Source: Acanthosoma haemorrhoidale (lineage: Eukaryota; Arthropoda; Insecta; Hemiptera; Acanthosomatidae). Taken from it: a stretch of 64,000 nucleotides of DNA. How positions within the stretch are numbered: the stretch's first letter is position 1; each line of letters starts with the position of its first letter. The translations under genes and the position numbers were made by a program. Positions 11,437-22,899 of this stretch are shown here, in pieces. A model generated the notes under the pieces. The model was given only the letters and a program-made list of their open reading frames with translations, ran no database searches and was not told where the DNA came from. The stretch spans positions 94,323,189 through 94,387,188 of the forward strand of contig OV884009.1 of NCBI GenBank assembly GCA_930367205.1, given 5' to 3'.

Positions 11437-12789
11437 CACCATTATATTTTTTGATTCGTTCTAACGCTTATATATATTTTTTTTAAGTGGAGAAGAATTT
11501 CATTTGTTGCTTAAATAATAAAAGAAATTTTTAGTCTTATTAATATTGATAAATAGAAAAAACTTACTACAGTCCTTTATCTTCGTCTGTACCGAATCCA
11601 ATAATTCAAAATTGATTTAATGAAAAAACCTGGATAATGCGTAGCCTGGACCCTTCGACTTTATCGTTGTCCTAAAATAATTGGAGGCTATTCGATAAAC
11701 ATTTTACAACTGGTTTTCAATAAAATGAGCCGAACTATTTGTATTGAAATTCACAGAAAACTACTCCCATTTTTATGTCATATGAAAAATTGAACCCTGA
11801 GGCTATCGGTTCTCGGAACCTTAAGTCTATTTTGAGATATTTAACAAATGTCCGTAAAATTCTGTTCCCTCTGAGGATGGGTAACAGCCCTTCGGCTCCA
11901 AGGTGAACCCAAAATCCTTGGAACTCCGCCATCGGAAAAAATGAGTCACCGGCCAAAAAAGGGCAAAATGGGTGCAATCACTTCATTGCCGTACCGATGA
12001 CGAGTCAAATGGAGTTATTTGGTATTACTTATATTTTTATTTGGAGCTATTGTTTGTAGACGGTAATTATTTTTGGGTGTACTGACAAGAGCAATAGAAG
12101 AATTATTTAACTGCTCATTTTTAGCCGCGAATTTATATTATGGCGGATGTACACTTTTCGGTGATTGCTTCTGAACGAGAGGTACACGAAGCATGACGAC
12201 GTAGGAGGGCGTGTGGCTTATTCCAATTCAGAAATCGCTATTACTTTAACTTTGAAGTTCTATTAATTTTTCAGAAAACTATTTTCTCAAAAGTTTAAAA
12301 ATTAGGACGTACTCACCAGGCAGTTCGAGTGCTTTTTTTTTCACTGTCTAATAATTATTAACAGTGCGACAGAAATTTACATTATTTTTTATACTCTGAA
12401 TTTATTTATACCTGGTTCGCCGGCTTCATTTCTTGCGACACAAAATAAGAAATTGATCAATGTGAAACATCAGTGATAAAAGAAATATGTAAGCATTGAA
12501 TCCACTACGTTGGAATATTTCTAACATTGATACCCTAACATTAAAACTTAGGACATAATATATTATAGAGAAATGTTAGCATACTGTACTGTTAGCATAG
12601 TTTTTTTGTCGTAATGGTTTTTTTATTTATAGTTTTCTTAAATTAAAATGTATAAGTAATTGAATGAAGTCTTTGTCCAAACCAAGAGTGATAATGTTAG
12701 TATTTTGTTTTGAGAGTAGATTCATGGCATATTAGCATAAGATTATTTTTTATTATATAAGTATTGGAAATAAATTTAAATGCTGAAAC
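11437..12789. other. no gene recognised
   Basis: AT-rich. The minus-strand open frame at 11735-11977 has no recognisable family. A GC-richer patch occurs at 12130-12230. Confidence 0.35.
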
Positions 12790-13075
12790 TTCTTTATTGT
12801 GATGAAATTAAAATCAGCCTTATTGAACATGAAGTAATTGAGATAAATGTTATCATTCACACCATATTTACGATTTTCATTCATTCGCTCATTCATACAG
12901 TAGTTACAAACAGCCCAGAGGCCTCCCAAATCCACATGGTCCTCGCATGCAAAGGAGGAAGCAGAGTCTTGGGAAGTTCCACATGCTCCTCCGTCAGCCA
13001 AGTCACCGGTTACGAGCCAGTGGAGGCTGGTCAGACGCTCAGGCCATGAATGGATAAACTGGCCATTGCCAGTAC
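12790..13075 (-). mobile_element. Jockey-type LINE 3' UTR, 5'-truncated
   Basis: Minus-strand copy of the main-subfamily 3' UTR. It runs from the 'CTGGCAATGGCCAGTTT' block at the high end, through the GGAGGAGCNTGNGGNACTTC and CCAAATCCACATGG (as complement) blocks, to a terminal TTTATTGTGATGAAATT, which is the complement of the ATCACAATAAA tail. No ORF2 codons remain. An open frame of 128 codons crosses it on the minus strand, but this is UTR sequence by homology and not a gene. Confidence 0.75.
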
Positions 13076-13904
13076 TAAACTTTTTAACGGTTAACTTTTT
13101 AAGTAAGATTCTTTTACTAAGTTTAACATCCACCTTCATTTCTGTGTAATCCTACATGTCAAAAAATCTTTAATAAATAAATTTATTAACTCTAACATCA
13201 TTCATTCATCAGCCATCTAAATTTTGAGAAAGTAGTTTTCAAGCAGTCCGCTTCATATCCCTTACATCCTAAAATATATTTCTCTGTTTGCTCTCGTCCA
13301 GCAGTGATCACATGGGATTTATAAATAATACAAGTAATAAGATAGATTTAAATCTAGGAATCGTGTTAAACGACACGAGCCATTTGCTGATACCTAAGCC
13401 AAGCTTTAAATAGAGCGACCGTGTAATATACGAACAAGGTGCTAGCTCGCCAACACCGGGCCAACCGAAATAAATTCGAAATCACTTTATTGTTTTTTCA
13501 AGATCTGTATTAACTCCGTCCTGGCACGGGCTGTGGAGAGCATGATTTGTACAAATACCGACGTCCAAGAGACCGGTTTCTGAATTACATTTTTAAAAAT
13601 ATATATAAACAATGTTAAAGAAATCTTCTGAATTTATTTTAAAAAAAAGATGGTTTCTATCCTGATCTAATTATCTTGTGGTATTAATTAGATTCCCTAA
13701 TTCGATATAATTTACATAATTATTACATGAATCATTGGTTCACGAGATAATTTATTTAAATTGTTAATTCATTAGTCATGCACTTTAATTCGTGTACATA
13801 TTAATTTTTTTTTTTAATTCTTTATTTGTAAAATTTTCCAGCATTAATAATTGTCATTTTAGAGCTCGCTCGTAAGTCAAACACAAATCCACTCACGGAA
13901 AATC
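13076..13904. other. no gene recognised
   Basis: AT-rich DNA with a GC-richer patch at 13360-13560. No supported feature. Confidence 0.35.
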
Positions 13905-14338
13905 AATGCAAAATCTGTTCAGGAGCCCTCATGCCTCCGAGAATGGAGAAATGGGGAACAGCGAAGCTTGACTCTCCGACCGTTTCGCTATATGGGCGAG
14001 AACAGAAAGAGAGTAAGGGGTCACATGAGTGAGGATGGTATTACCCAGTGCTAGTACCTCATGACATACTTAACTATTTACAACAGATCGCGAGGCCACC
14101 GTTGCTTCAAGCTACGACGAAGATTCCATGGAGTGCTGCGAAATTAGGAGGAGTTAACTATAGATTTTTGGATGTGCTGGTACCTTTTCAACGGGTATTC
14201 GGACAACATTGAAGTTATAAGAACAAGGGATAAGATAAGGGCTGTAGGTACATTGAGATCTTTGCCAAGGGAGCGTTGACTATATTTTTGAATGTTTGGA
14301 TTCGTTCGACGTTGGTATGTTTGGCCGAAATATAGTCC
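13905..14338 (-). mobile_element. Jockey-clade LINE relic, second subfamily
   Basis: On the minus strand the high end reads through a decayed ORF2 C-terminus (FKNIVNAPLAKISMYLQPL). It is followed by the 3' UTR with the 'GCGAAACGGT' block also seen in the copy at 215-668. It is frame-broken and 5'-truncated. It lies just 3' (in element sense) of the better copy at 14.45-14.87 kb on the same strand, separated by about 110 bp of AT-rich DNA, so the two may be independent insertions into one hot spot. Confidence 0.65.
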
Positions 14339-14447
14339 TTACGTCAAAATCGGTTTTAATAAATGTTCAGTTTTTTTTATGTTTGCGATCAAGTTTATCT
14401 CGTTTGTGTTTATAAATTTTATCTCAATTTACAATAGATAGATAGCT

Positions 14448-14872
14448 TAATAATCTATTTACAATAGATCACGAGGCTACCACTGTTGCAACCAACGAGG
14501 GAGATCTCTGTGAAGGTGCGTTCAAGGGATGAGTTCAAGCATGTAGGGTATATTAAGATCATTATGAAGGGTTTTGTTGGTGACGTAATAGGGGGCATTT
14601 ACTATTGTTCTCAGGACCTTTGATTGAAAGGATTGGATGCGCTTGATGTTCGACTTTTTTGCTGTCCCCCATAGCTCTATTCCGTATGTCCAGATTGGCT
14701 TATGTATAAGTTTGTAAATAAGTAGTTTATTTTCTATTGAGAGATGGGATGTCCTTCGAAGTAGTCTGTACAGCAGTCCAAAGCGTCTGTTTAGTTCTTG
14801 TCTTTTTAGCCTCGTGTGTGGGTTCCATGTCAGTCTTTTGTCGAGATGGAAGCCTAAATACCTTACCAATAA
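14448..14872 (-). mobile_element. Jockey-clade LINE relic: best-preserved ORF2 segment in the window
   Basis: A 115-codon open frame on the minus strand covers the region after the reverse transcriptase active site. It starts VRYLGFHLDKRLTWNPHTRL, continues KRQELNRRFGLLYRLLRR, then HLSIENKLLIYKLIHKPIWT, YGIELWGTAKKSNIKRIQSF, QSKVLRTIVNAPYYVTN and KTLHNDLNIP. This order, especially the PIWTYGxxLWG and QSKxLRxIVNAPYYVxN blocks, is diagnostic of Jockey-clade ORF2. Upstream polymerase, endonuclease and gag parts are absent (5' truncation). The 3' side jumps from the NIP..LELIP block to about 45 bp that resemble a later UTR boundary, so there is also an internal loss. Confidence 0.9.
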
Positions 14873-15449
14873 TAAATTAAACTATACTAATGATTATTTT
14901 AAAATTCTGTTCATTTAATTATGAAATGCTTGTTATTTGAAAGAAAAAAACAAGAAGGCTAATCTTATAATATTCAATTGCATACCCAGCATACTCCTTG
15001 CCAGAGTGGGGGGGATCCACGTAAATAATTTAGTTATTTCACTAAATTTCCCATGTAATAAAATTTTTCGAATGAACTATTCTCCAAGATTAAACTAGTG
15101 GGAGTATGATTTGTAAACAAATCTGTCTTTTCGGCAATTTTTTCCCATCCGAGGATAAAATTGAGGATAAAGGTAAAAATTGTTTTACCTTCAGTCGAAA
15201 TGCGTTCCCAAACATTTTAAAAGTTAGAAGTAATAGTATGCAGGGAACGGGGGTGCTGAATGTTTATTTAAAATCCTGTACGACTCAATCTGAACAGTGC
15301 TTTTACCGTTGAGAAGAATTCAAGGCAAAACCATTCGACATTCAAAAGGGACTTTGTATATATCGTATACGACTATCGGGGATACTGACAACAGCCATTT
15401 CTTTTTCATAGCGTCCTTTCGAAAGTGAGTGGATAAGTCGCTCATTCCA
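14873..15449. other. no gene recognised
   Basis: AT-rich spacer. A plus-strand frame near 15106-15312 has no family resemblance. Confidence 0.35.
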
Positions 15450-15597
15450 TATTTATAAAGCCCTGTCCGGGGTGAGAGTCAATACTAGTTCAATAACCTA
15501 GGGTTATATGTGGAACAGGGAACAAACTTTCCGTTATTCTCCGGAAAAACGAATCTTTTTCTGTTCTCAAACGTGTGTGTCGTTTTTATATTATGTT
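15450..15597 (+). repeat. dispersed repeat family B, copy 1
   Basis: About 140 bp recurring at 17900-18045 in the same orientation. Shared blocks in order: CATATTTAT, GTCCGG, ATACTAGTTCAATAACCTAG, GTGGAACAG-GAAC, ATTCTCCGGA, ACGAATC and TCTCAAACGTGTGT. Not coding. Class unknown. The two copies bracket the 15.6-17.9 kb repeat cluster. Confidence 0.7.
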
Positions 15598-15859
15598 GTA
15601 TCTTTGTATAGATAGTTAAACTAAACATATTGAAATGTTATTTTTAATATTATTACTCTTTTACGTATTTATATATGTTTGCAAACAAGCTCGGGGTCCC
15701 TATAAATAAATCTTTTTAGTAACTTCTGAATAGCCGAAACGAGTGAGAGAATCGATGGACTAGTTTTTAGAGTCTCATTGCTTATTTTCTAACATACATG
15801 AAATTTTAAAGATATATACCGAAAAACTCCAGCCAGCACAGAAAGTAAACAAATCAAAA

Positions 15860-16032
15860 TCTTTGTTACGATAAAATTACAATGTGGACAATATGTAATA
15901 GTTATAAATGTTCTCATTCATGCCATATTTACAATTCTCCATTTACTCGCTCATTTATATAGTATTTACAAACTGCCCAGAGACCTCCCAAATCCACATG
16001 GTTGTCATCTTGCACGCGAAACAGGGAAAGTA
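15860..16032 (-). mobile_element. Jockey-type 3' UTR end inside duplication unit 1
   Basis: Minus-strand terminal part of the main-subfamily 3' UTR: the 'CCTCCCAAATCCACATGG' block (as complement), the 'CTCATTYATA-AGTATTTAC' block, and the tail complementary to ATCRTAACAAAG. Truncated after the 'gcacgcgaaa' position. Confidence 0.75.
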
Positions 16033-16153
16033 CAATTAAACCCTTAAAAGGTTCGTACCATTTCCTAAAATGTAAATCCTTCTGAAGTGAATCTGAGAAT
16101 ATAATTAAGAAAAACCCCGATCAGCATAAAAAGTAAAATTTACAAATCAAAAT

Positions 16154-16356
16154 CTTTATTGTGATAATATTACAATCTGCCTTGTTGGGCAATAAGTAAT
16201 TGTGATCCATTTTCTCATTCATACCATATTTATAATTCTTCATTCACTCGCTCATTCATACGGTATTTACCAACAGGCCAGAGACCTCCCAAATCCACAT
16301 GGACAACCATGTGATGACCAGGTGATAACACCTCCCTCGCACGCCAAAGAGAAAAG
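16154..16356 (-). mobile_element. Jockey-type 3' UTR end inside duplication unit 2
   Basis: Second copy of the same truncated 3' end, descended by tandem duplication and not by a fresh insertion (see the duplication entry). It keeps the CTTTATTGTGATAA tail complement and contains a small extra segment near 16305-16330 relative to unit 1. Confidence 0.75.
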
Positions 16357-16588
16357 TTACAACTAAACGCTTAAACCCCGTAACATTTCCTAAAATGTTA
16401 ACCCTTCTGAAGTGAAGCTGTAAAGATAATTAAGATTTGGGGTTTTGATTCTTAGTCTATAGTTAATGGAACACAAAAAACATCAAATACAGGTTTAAGA
16501 GACGACAATATAAATCATTGACGATTTAATACTATTAAAAACAAAACCGTTTTTAGTGTTATGGGTGGCTTCAAAAATTAAACGAAGT

Positions 16589-17391
16589 ATCTGTGTCATG
16601 TCTGTACCCAAACCTTAATTGGGGAGGGTGTAAGAAACAGACTGATCACAATTTTCACGGATAGCCAGGCAGCCATTGGCGCCCTGAGAAGCTATACGAC
16701 CAGATCTTATTTGGTTGAGGAGTGTAAAAACAACTTAAACACACTCTCGCTAGCCAATAAGGTTAGAATCGACTGGGTGCCAGGACACACAGGCATCACA
16801 GGCAATGAGAAGGCAGATGGCCTTGCAAGGGTGGGCTCAGAACAGACACCTCTTGCACCTGAACCCATATGTGGTATCAGCCTCAGCTACGCTAAAAGGC
16901 GTATAAAATTAGCTTTAGAGGACAAGGCAAGACTTTCTTGGAGAGAAACTAAGAAACAGGAACACTCGAAACTGTTTCTTAATGGACCCTGTAAGAGAAG
17001 AAGCTCAGCACTTCTATCAATGGACAGGTGGACACTCAAAAGTGTGACAGGACTCTATACAGGTCACTGTCGGTTAAATAAACACCTCTTTAATTTGGGG
17101 ATAGTGGGATCACCAATCTGCAGATTCTGCAAGAAAGAGGGAGAAACGGCACGTCATATAATATGTGACTGTGATAACTTAGCTAGAAGGCGATACCTTC
17201 ACTTTGGTAGTGATCGCATTGTAGACCCCAAACTATGTGAACTGATCGATCCATTCAGTATCCTCAGATTTGCAAAGGCCGTGGGCCTGTCACATATATA
17301 GGACAGGGACATGGACGGCGCACAATAGGTCTCAGTGAGGCCGCGGTGCACAAATGCCGGAACAAATAATAATAATAATAATCTGTGTCAT
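16589..17391 (+). mobile_element. 5'-truncated I/R1-type non-LTR retrotransposon with RNase H domain and 11-bp target duplication
   Basis: The direct repeat ATCTGTGTCAT at 16589-16599 and 17381-17391 bounds a 781-bp insertion. The open frame from 16600 to the stop at 17301 begins inside ORF2. It reads ITIFTDSQAAIGAL (an RNase H core strand with the TDS aspartate), then VRIDWVPGHTGITGNEKADG, where the second half of the RNase H signature (PGHxGxxGNExAD) supplies the histidine and the last acidic residue. A long helix-rich stretch follows, then CRFCKKEGETARHIICDC, the C-x-x-C-x(7-8)-H-x(4)-C type zinc motif that ends ORF2 in I- and R1-like elements. The 3' UTR is only about 60 bp and ends in an AAT-repeat tail, typical of I-clade elements. 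The surviving frame is intact, so this is one of the younger copies, but endonuclease and polymerase are absent. Confidence 0.9.
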
Positions 17392-17899
17392 TTTTATAGG
17401 TTTTGGTTGGTTCTTTTTAAAACCAGAAATACACTTCAATCTGGTCTTTTGACTACTCTGTTCAAACAAGAGACATACAATTTCGTGTGAAGGTCTCATT
17501 TGATATAAGAAAGACAAGTGAAAAATAGCAATCTCCGAACAATATGTTTTATTTTTATCAATTGATTAATAACTGGGAATAAACCGTATATACTTTCCTT
17601 TTCTGTAATTTTGAGTAGGGTACCAAATTATAGATCTCATTGTGCTAATTAACAACAAATTAATTTGTTTTTTAATTGTCACCAGAATAAAATGTTAAAA
17701 CTGTTGCGAAGTGTTCGCAACTTCATCCAGTTGTTTTTGGGTCATTAATAAATTACTTGGTAATTAAAATAATTACTAACATAGTTAGCAGGTTGTCAAG
17801 TTAAAGATCATAACGTCCCGATTAAGCTAGTCTCATTTTTTCATGATGGACAATTAGGATTTGATTCTATAATTAAGAGTTGAAATTGAAATTATATTA
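17392..17899. other. no gene recognised
   Basis: AT-rich flank of the RNase H-bearing insertion. Nothing supported. Confidence 0.4.
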
Positions 17900-18045
17900 C
17901 ATATTTATGTCCGGATACTAGTTCAATAACCTAGGGAGCAATTAGTGGAACAGAGAACTTTGACTCAGTTGCGATATTCTCCGGAGCAACGAATCGTTTT
18001 CTTGTCTCAAACGTGTGTTACCAGCGTTAACATATCGATTATGTT
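17900..18045 (+). repeat. dispersed repeat family B, copy 2
   Basis: Same blocks and order as 15450-15597, with a small deletion upstream of TCCGGATACTAGTTCAATAA and a 10-bp insertion before the ATTCTCCGGA block. Confidence 0.7.
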
Positions 18046-18560
18046 ACAAGTTCGTCCTGACGATATCCGGTCAACGGTCTTATCTAGTAGACTGCACCCA
18101 CATTCTCGATTAGGATAAATAAACCAAATAGTGTCTCTCCAGATAAGGTCGGATCGAGCAAGTGTTTCCAGACTGTGTCATTATGGGCCAACAGCATTTA
18201 GGTTGTGCCAGAATCTCCAGCAACCTTCCACGTCAACCTTCACCCAGTTGCTGGAGACAGATCGGCGAAAGCTGGCAATGGGCGGACCGGAATTAAGTGG
18301 GGCCCTCCTTAATGGGGGAGGAGGGGGGTTCTCGCTGAAGCACAAACTCTAATAAAAAATGCGATCAATGCCGAGACCGAACAGAGGCAACCGTTTTTTA
18401 CCTGTCTGTTCTAAGCGGTGGTAAAAATTAACCGAACGATCTGGAAATTTCTGAAAGCTCGTTAAAATATACTGTTATATTAAGAATACATACAACGACG
18501 GGTTTTTTTTCTTCCTCTTTAAAGACACGTGACAGAGGATAATAGATTATTGTAATAACC
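18046..18560. other. unassigned, GC-richer at 18130-18330
   Basis: The stretch includes a short inverted pair, CCAGCAAC and GTTGCTGG, at about 18219 and 18250, which would form a small hairpin. No known family. It may be the rest of a repeat B element. Confidence 0.3.
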
Positions 18561-18912
18561 CTCCTCGGAGACTGCAGCGGCAGTGGCCTCGTGACCTGCT
18601 ATAAACAGTTTCTCCAATCATGTCCTGAACGCCTGTGGCTCTCGCGCTCTTCGTCAGCCTCTACTGGCTCGTATCCGGTGACGCGGCTGACGGAGGAGCG
18701 TGGGGGACTTCCCAAGACTCCGCTTCCTCTTTCGTATGCGAGGGAGGTCATAACCATGTGGATTTGGGAGGTCTCTGGGCTGTTTGTAAATACTGTATGA
18801 ATGAGGGAGTGAATGAAGAATGGTAAACATGGCATGAATGAGAACATTGAACAGAATTACTTATGGCCCAATAAGGCATATTATAATTTTATCACAATAA
18901 AGATTTTGTTGT
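18561..18912 (+). mobile_element. Jockey-type LINE: last ORF2 codons plus complete-looking 3' UTR
   Basis: The copy starts within the last ORF2 codons (PPRRLQRQWPRDLL and a TAA stop near 18601). This fixes the family's stop codon, because the same RRLKRQWPRDLL ending occurs on the minus strand at 46.4 kb. A 3' UTR of about 300 bp follows and ends with ATCACAATAAAG, whose AATAAA at 18896-18901 is the likely polyadenylation signal lying almost at the element's end. It is the best reference here for the main-subfamily 3' UTR. Open frames of 60-80 codons on both strands are incidental. Confidence 0.85.
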
Positions 18913-19266
18913 TTTATATTGTATTTATGTATTTACTCATTCATATCGTACTGTGCAATGTAGGCATATAAACTATGTAGGCTCGCAGTATTGTCAGATA
19001 TTCCCAAAATAAAATTTTAGGTGCATAATTATTTTTTATGCCGTTCCACTTCATTTATATATACATATATTTTTTGTCAATATTTGCAATTTTTTTTTAT
19101 TTGTTGACAAGGTGATTTCCAGTGGGAAGTATTTTTAGTAAAAATTACCAAGGAGATTATTCTCCATTTCATATGCAGGGGGACATATCGTTTTCTTTTA
19201 TTCGAAAATTCTAAAAACGCCACCAACCGCAGTTCGCTATCTCGATCTGTTGCCAAGATATGATTT

Positions 19267-19306
<40 letters not shown>

Positions 19307-20506
19307 TTTTAGATAACCATAAAAACCCGATATTTTTTCTACTTTAACAACACTAGTAGACTTTCATTTTTGAAAACAAACATTTAGGAGATCACACTTT
19401 ACGTATATTGTAAAATTCAAAACTACTTTTTCCGAAAAACTTTTGGGAACTCTCAAGTTACCACAAAAATTTATTTTTTAGTTAACTTTAGAATACTCTA
19501 CTCAAGATTTGGGTCCCAATTCAAATGGAAGGAGAAATAAAATTAATAATTCGAAAAAAAGTCAACCTTTGCAACATTTGTGCTCTGTTTCGACGATTTT
19601 AATTGTTTTTTTCGTCAATATCATTAGTGTTTTTTCATTTGTTGAAAATGTGGTTTTATTTACCTAGTCGTGGTTTTATTGACAAATAAACTGAAGAATT
19701 TTTCATAACAATCATTAAAACCATATTAATGAAACAAGGGCCGGTTTGTAGGCCCTTAATTTTGTTTCGATTTTAGCCTGACTAAAATAATTTTTGATGT
19801 AATGAAGATAATAAAATAAAAATACCAAGATATATTCATCGGCTATTTTTAAAATAAAATAGAATAGAAAAATCGTTATGCTATGAATAATAAAATTGCA
19901 GAATAAAATAAGTACAGCTCTGGTCGGCAAAATAAAAACAATAATAGGGGGAGAAAATCAAATAATTATAATAAACTAACGGGTGTACCTAAATTTTTAA
20001 AGATATTCTAAAACTTTTTTAAATTCTAAATCAGAAAAAGAAAAGCACGATACACAGTTATGCTATGCTATTGCGTATTTATGCTGTTCGTATGAGAAAC
20101 AAATACCATACATGGCTTACTGAGAAGCATCAAGGTGAGCCGAAGATAAACCTTGGCATGCAAGGCTGGGTGGGGAGTCAGTGCACTTTGCAACGTGCAT
20201 GGTGAATTGAGACAAGAATGTGGATTTGAAAGTGGAGTCGGAGAAATCCCATTACTGCCGCCTCGATCCTGACTATTCACACATGTAACATCTTCGCGGA
20301 ACATTCCATTCGTTTGCAATTACGCCATCGAAATAATTATTATTAAAAGTTGATGACAGGGTGGGATCCGTGCCTCCCGATCTATGACCAGGCGCTCGTT
20401 CCAACCGTTTCCGAAGTCAATGGGTAATTGGGATAAATTATCTGAATAATTTATATATAATCATTATATTATTATTAAATTATTATATAATTAAAGCATT
20501 TCACAT
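18913..20506. other. no gene recognised; AT-rich with a (TA)n/T tract
   Basis: A dinucleotide (TA)n run followed by poly-T lies at about 19273-19310. A GC-richer patch at 20120-20290 and another at 20345-20420 have no recognisable match. No coding block is supported. Confidence 0.4.
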
Positions 20507-21907
20507 ACAAGGTGAAACCTAAATGATGTCCAAAACTTAAGAAAGTTATAGTAGACCTGAAATGCAACAGAAAAGTTCATTTCCATGGTCAATCATTGCT
20601 GTCCAATTCCGAACAGGGGAGGAGTCAATTTAAGTTTTGTTATTTTTTTAAGGTTGTCACGTGTTTTTTTTTCAATAGAAAGCGATAGCTAAAAAACTAT
20701 TTAAGTTAGGTTATTTCCAATTTCAGCATCGTAACCAAGACAAAATTGTCTTCAAAAACCATTTGAAGGGTGCTTTCAAGTGGCTGTTCTGTTTTTCGTA
20801 AAATCATGGATTATTCGCGATTTTTTTTATCAGCCTCGTACTGGCCTACAGATTCCCTACTTTTAGAAAAAATTCCTTGTTTAACATGCTCTAAGTCCAT
20901 GTCGGTTATTGAATAAGCTGAGATTCACCTCCAGTTTTGTAAAATAATTATGTGATGTGAAATTCTGTCTCCTTTAAATACCATTTTTTTAGGATCAATT
21001 TCCATAACTGAGATCTTTGTAAAAATAACTGGCCCACTATCACATTGGGTGATAATTTTTAAATATTCATTTTTTGAAAAAGAAGCATTCCATTCGAAGA
21101 ATAATTCAAAATTGAATAAACAAAGGACGAGGGCGCATTGAACATTTTCATTAAAATTCCTTTTATATTATCATTACCAGAAATATTAATTATTATTATT
21201 ATTAAATTTTATCATTTTAAGTCAGTTTTTGAGTAAAAATTTTTTTTAAAGGAAAATTTCATTTGTTATACCCATATTAAATTCATTTTATACATATTTA
21301 TAAGAATAAAAATTGTGTTTTAAAAATTCATTTATTACAATACGTCCCAGGTCACAAAATTATTCTGGCATGCCAAGAAATAAAAGCTTGCTATTAATTT
21401 ACTGTAATTTTTTTGGCTGAAAACACTGGTACGTACTTAGAGGAGAATTTCACTTCACATAATTGTTTTGCAAAACTGGAAGTGAATCTCAGCTTATTCT
21501 ACTATCTAACTAAAAAGAAGGAAGTTTTTCTAAAAATGGGCAATCGGTAGTCCAGTAGGAGGCTGATAAACAAAATCGCGAACATTCCACGATTTTACGA
21601 AAAACAGAACATAGTGTAATTTTGCCGCTTGAAAGCCTCATTCAAATGGTTTTGAAAAAGACAAATTATACTTGTTTTTGAAAAAACGTTTTTTCTAGGT
21701 TACAATGGTTTAATTGGTAATCTTACTTAAATATTTCTTTAGTTACCGCTTCCTATTCAACAAAAAACGTGACGACCTTATAAAAGACTAAATTTAAGTT
21801 TACTTCTTCTCTGCGTGGAACTGGTCCATAGCCCAAAAGAACTTGTCAGTTGCACTTGATGTTTCCTATCACTTCCTTAAGTTTTGGACATCATTTACAA
21901 CCTGTGC
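20507..21907. repeat. large foldback (inverted-repeat) element, arms about 460 bp
   Basis: The left arm runs about 20507-20975 and the right arm about 21440-21907 in inverse orientation. Collinear blocks from the outside in: AAATGATGTCCAAAACTTAA, GTCACGTNTTTTTT, the AAACCATTTGAA and GCTTTCAAGNGGC pair, TTCTGTTTTTCGTAAAATC, the ATCAGCCT and TACTGG pair, and GAATAAGCTGAGATTCAC, then TCCAGTTTTG and ATTATGTGA. The spacer of about 450 bp is AT-rich with no transposase motif. It could be a non-autonomous foldback transposon or two inverted copies of one dispersed repeat. The arms differ by many substitutions and indels, so it is old. Confidence 0.8.
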
Positions 21908-22189
21908 TGTCCTCTCTCTTATCCATACTTCATTTAAACTATGCACGTAAACAATATAGACACATGTGCAAAGCCTACGAATCACCTGTCACCTCCCCAG
22001 TAAAGCACTTTCAAAACCAAAGTAAACTGCAGGTCCAAGGATTAGTAGCCTGGTTACTTTTTTTGTTTTACGTCAGTTCTGAATTGAGCAGTATTTTTTG
22101 AAGTATGCATAAAGGAACTAAATGACGTAGTAAGTGAAGAGATAAAATTGAAAGAATAGTAATAAAAATCAGTTGTATAACAACTCACA

Positions 22190-22580
22190 TAATGAGTCAA
22201 GGCCTCCTCCAGCAGCCATAGCTTCGCGATCCTTCTCTGTCTTGTCCAGCTTCGACCCATTCCGCACCTGACATACTCGCCAAACCACACGCCATCGTTT
22301 TTCCGGCCTTCCGATCATTCACAAGTTGATCCAATATATTTCTAGGAACATCCTGTTAATACCAAGAGGGTTGTTTTAGCAGATTGAATGAACCTTCCCT
22401 CGATGTCGATACCATCGACATACGCAAGGAGCTTGAGAATCGGGTTGAAGACAGATCCAGTACATCAGGTCCCTTACCACACTGTCCAGTGCAAGGTTAA
22501 AGAGAAGGCGTGCCAAGGCCTCAATCACCCTACCCCTCTGCATCCAGTTTTCGCCAGCTTTTGGTATTGAAGACCAGGAA

Positions 22581-22608
<28 letters not shown>
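22190..22608 (-). mobile_element. RTE-like non-LTR reverse transcriptase relic
   Basis: The minus strand reads VIEALARLLFNLALDSVVRD, corresponding to the GDALxxLLFNLALExVVRD motif before the active site. After a frameshift comes LLAYVDGIDIEGR, the Y-x-D-D-I-D box with its second catalytic aspartate changed to glycine. After loss of the thumb region, the end is seen as IGRPEKRW and, in another frame, WLLEEALTHY, corresponding to the GRPxxRW...W..LLEEAxTHYGL ending of RTE-like elements. The catalytic change, frameshifts and internal deletion show it is dead. Confidence 0.75.

Positions 22609-22899
<291 letters not shown>

Larger units (their letters stand above)
15821..16435. repeat. diverged tandem duplication of about 300 bp, two units
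   Basis: Unit 1 is about 15821-16108 and unit 2 about 16109-16435. Both begin GAAAAACYCC, continue to AAATCAAAATCTTTRTT, contain the same minus-strand Jockey 3' end, and finish with CATTTCCTAAAATGT, CCTTCTGAAGTGAA and ATAATTAAGA. Because the non-Jockey flanks are shared too, the Jockey insertion came first and the segment was then duplicated. Divergence between the units is substantial, so the event is old. Confidence 0.75.

Noticed and set aside
12753..13139. 128-codon open frame on the minus strand
   Set aside because: It lies across a Jockey 3' UTR copy; the same sequence is untranslated after the ORF2 stop in the copies at 18.6 and 25.6 kb, and the frame is not conserved.
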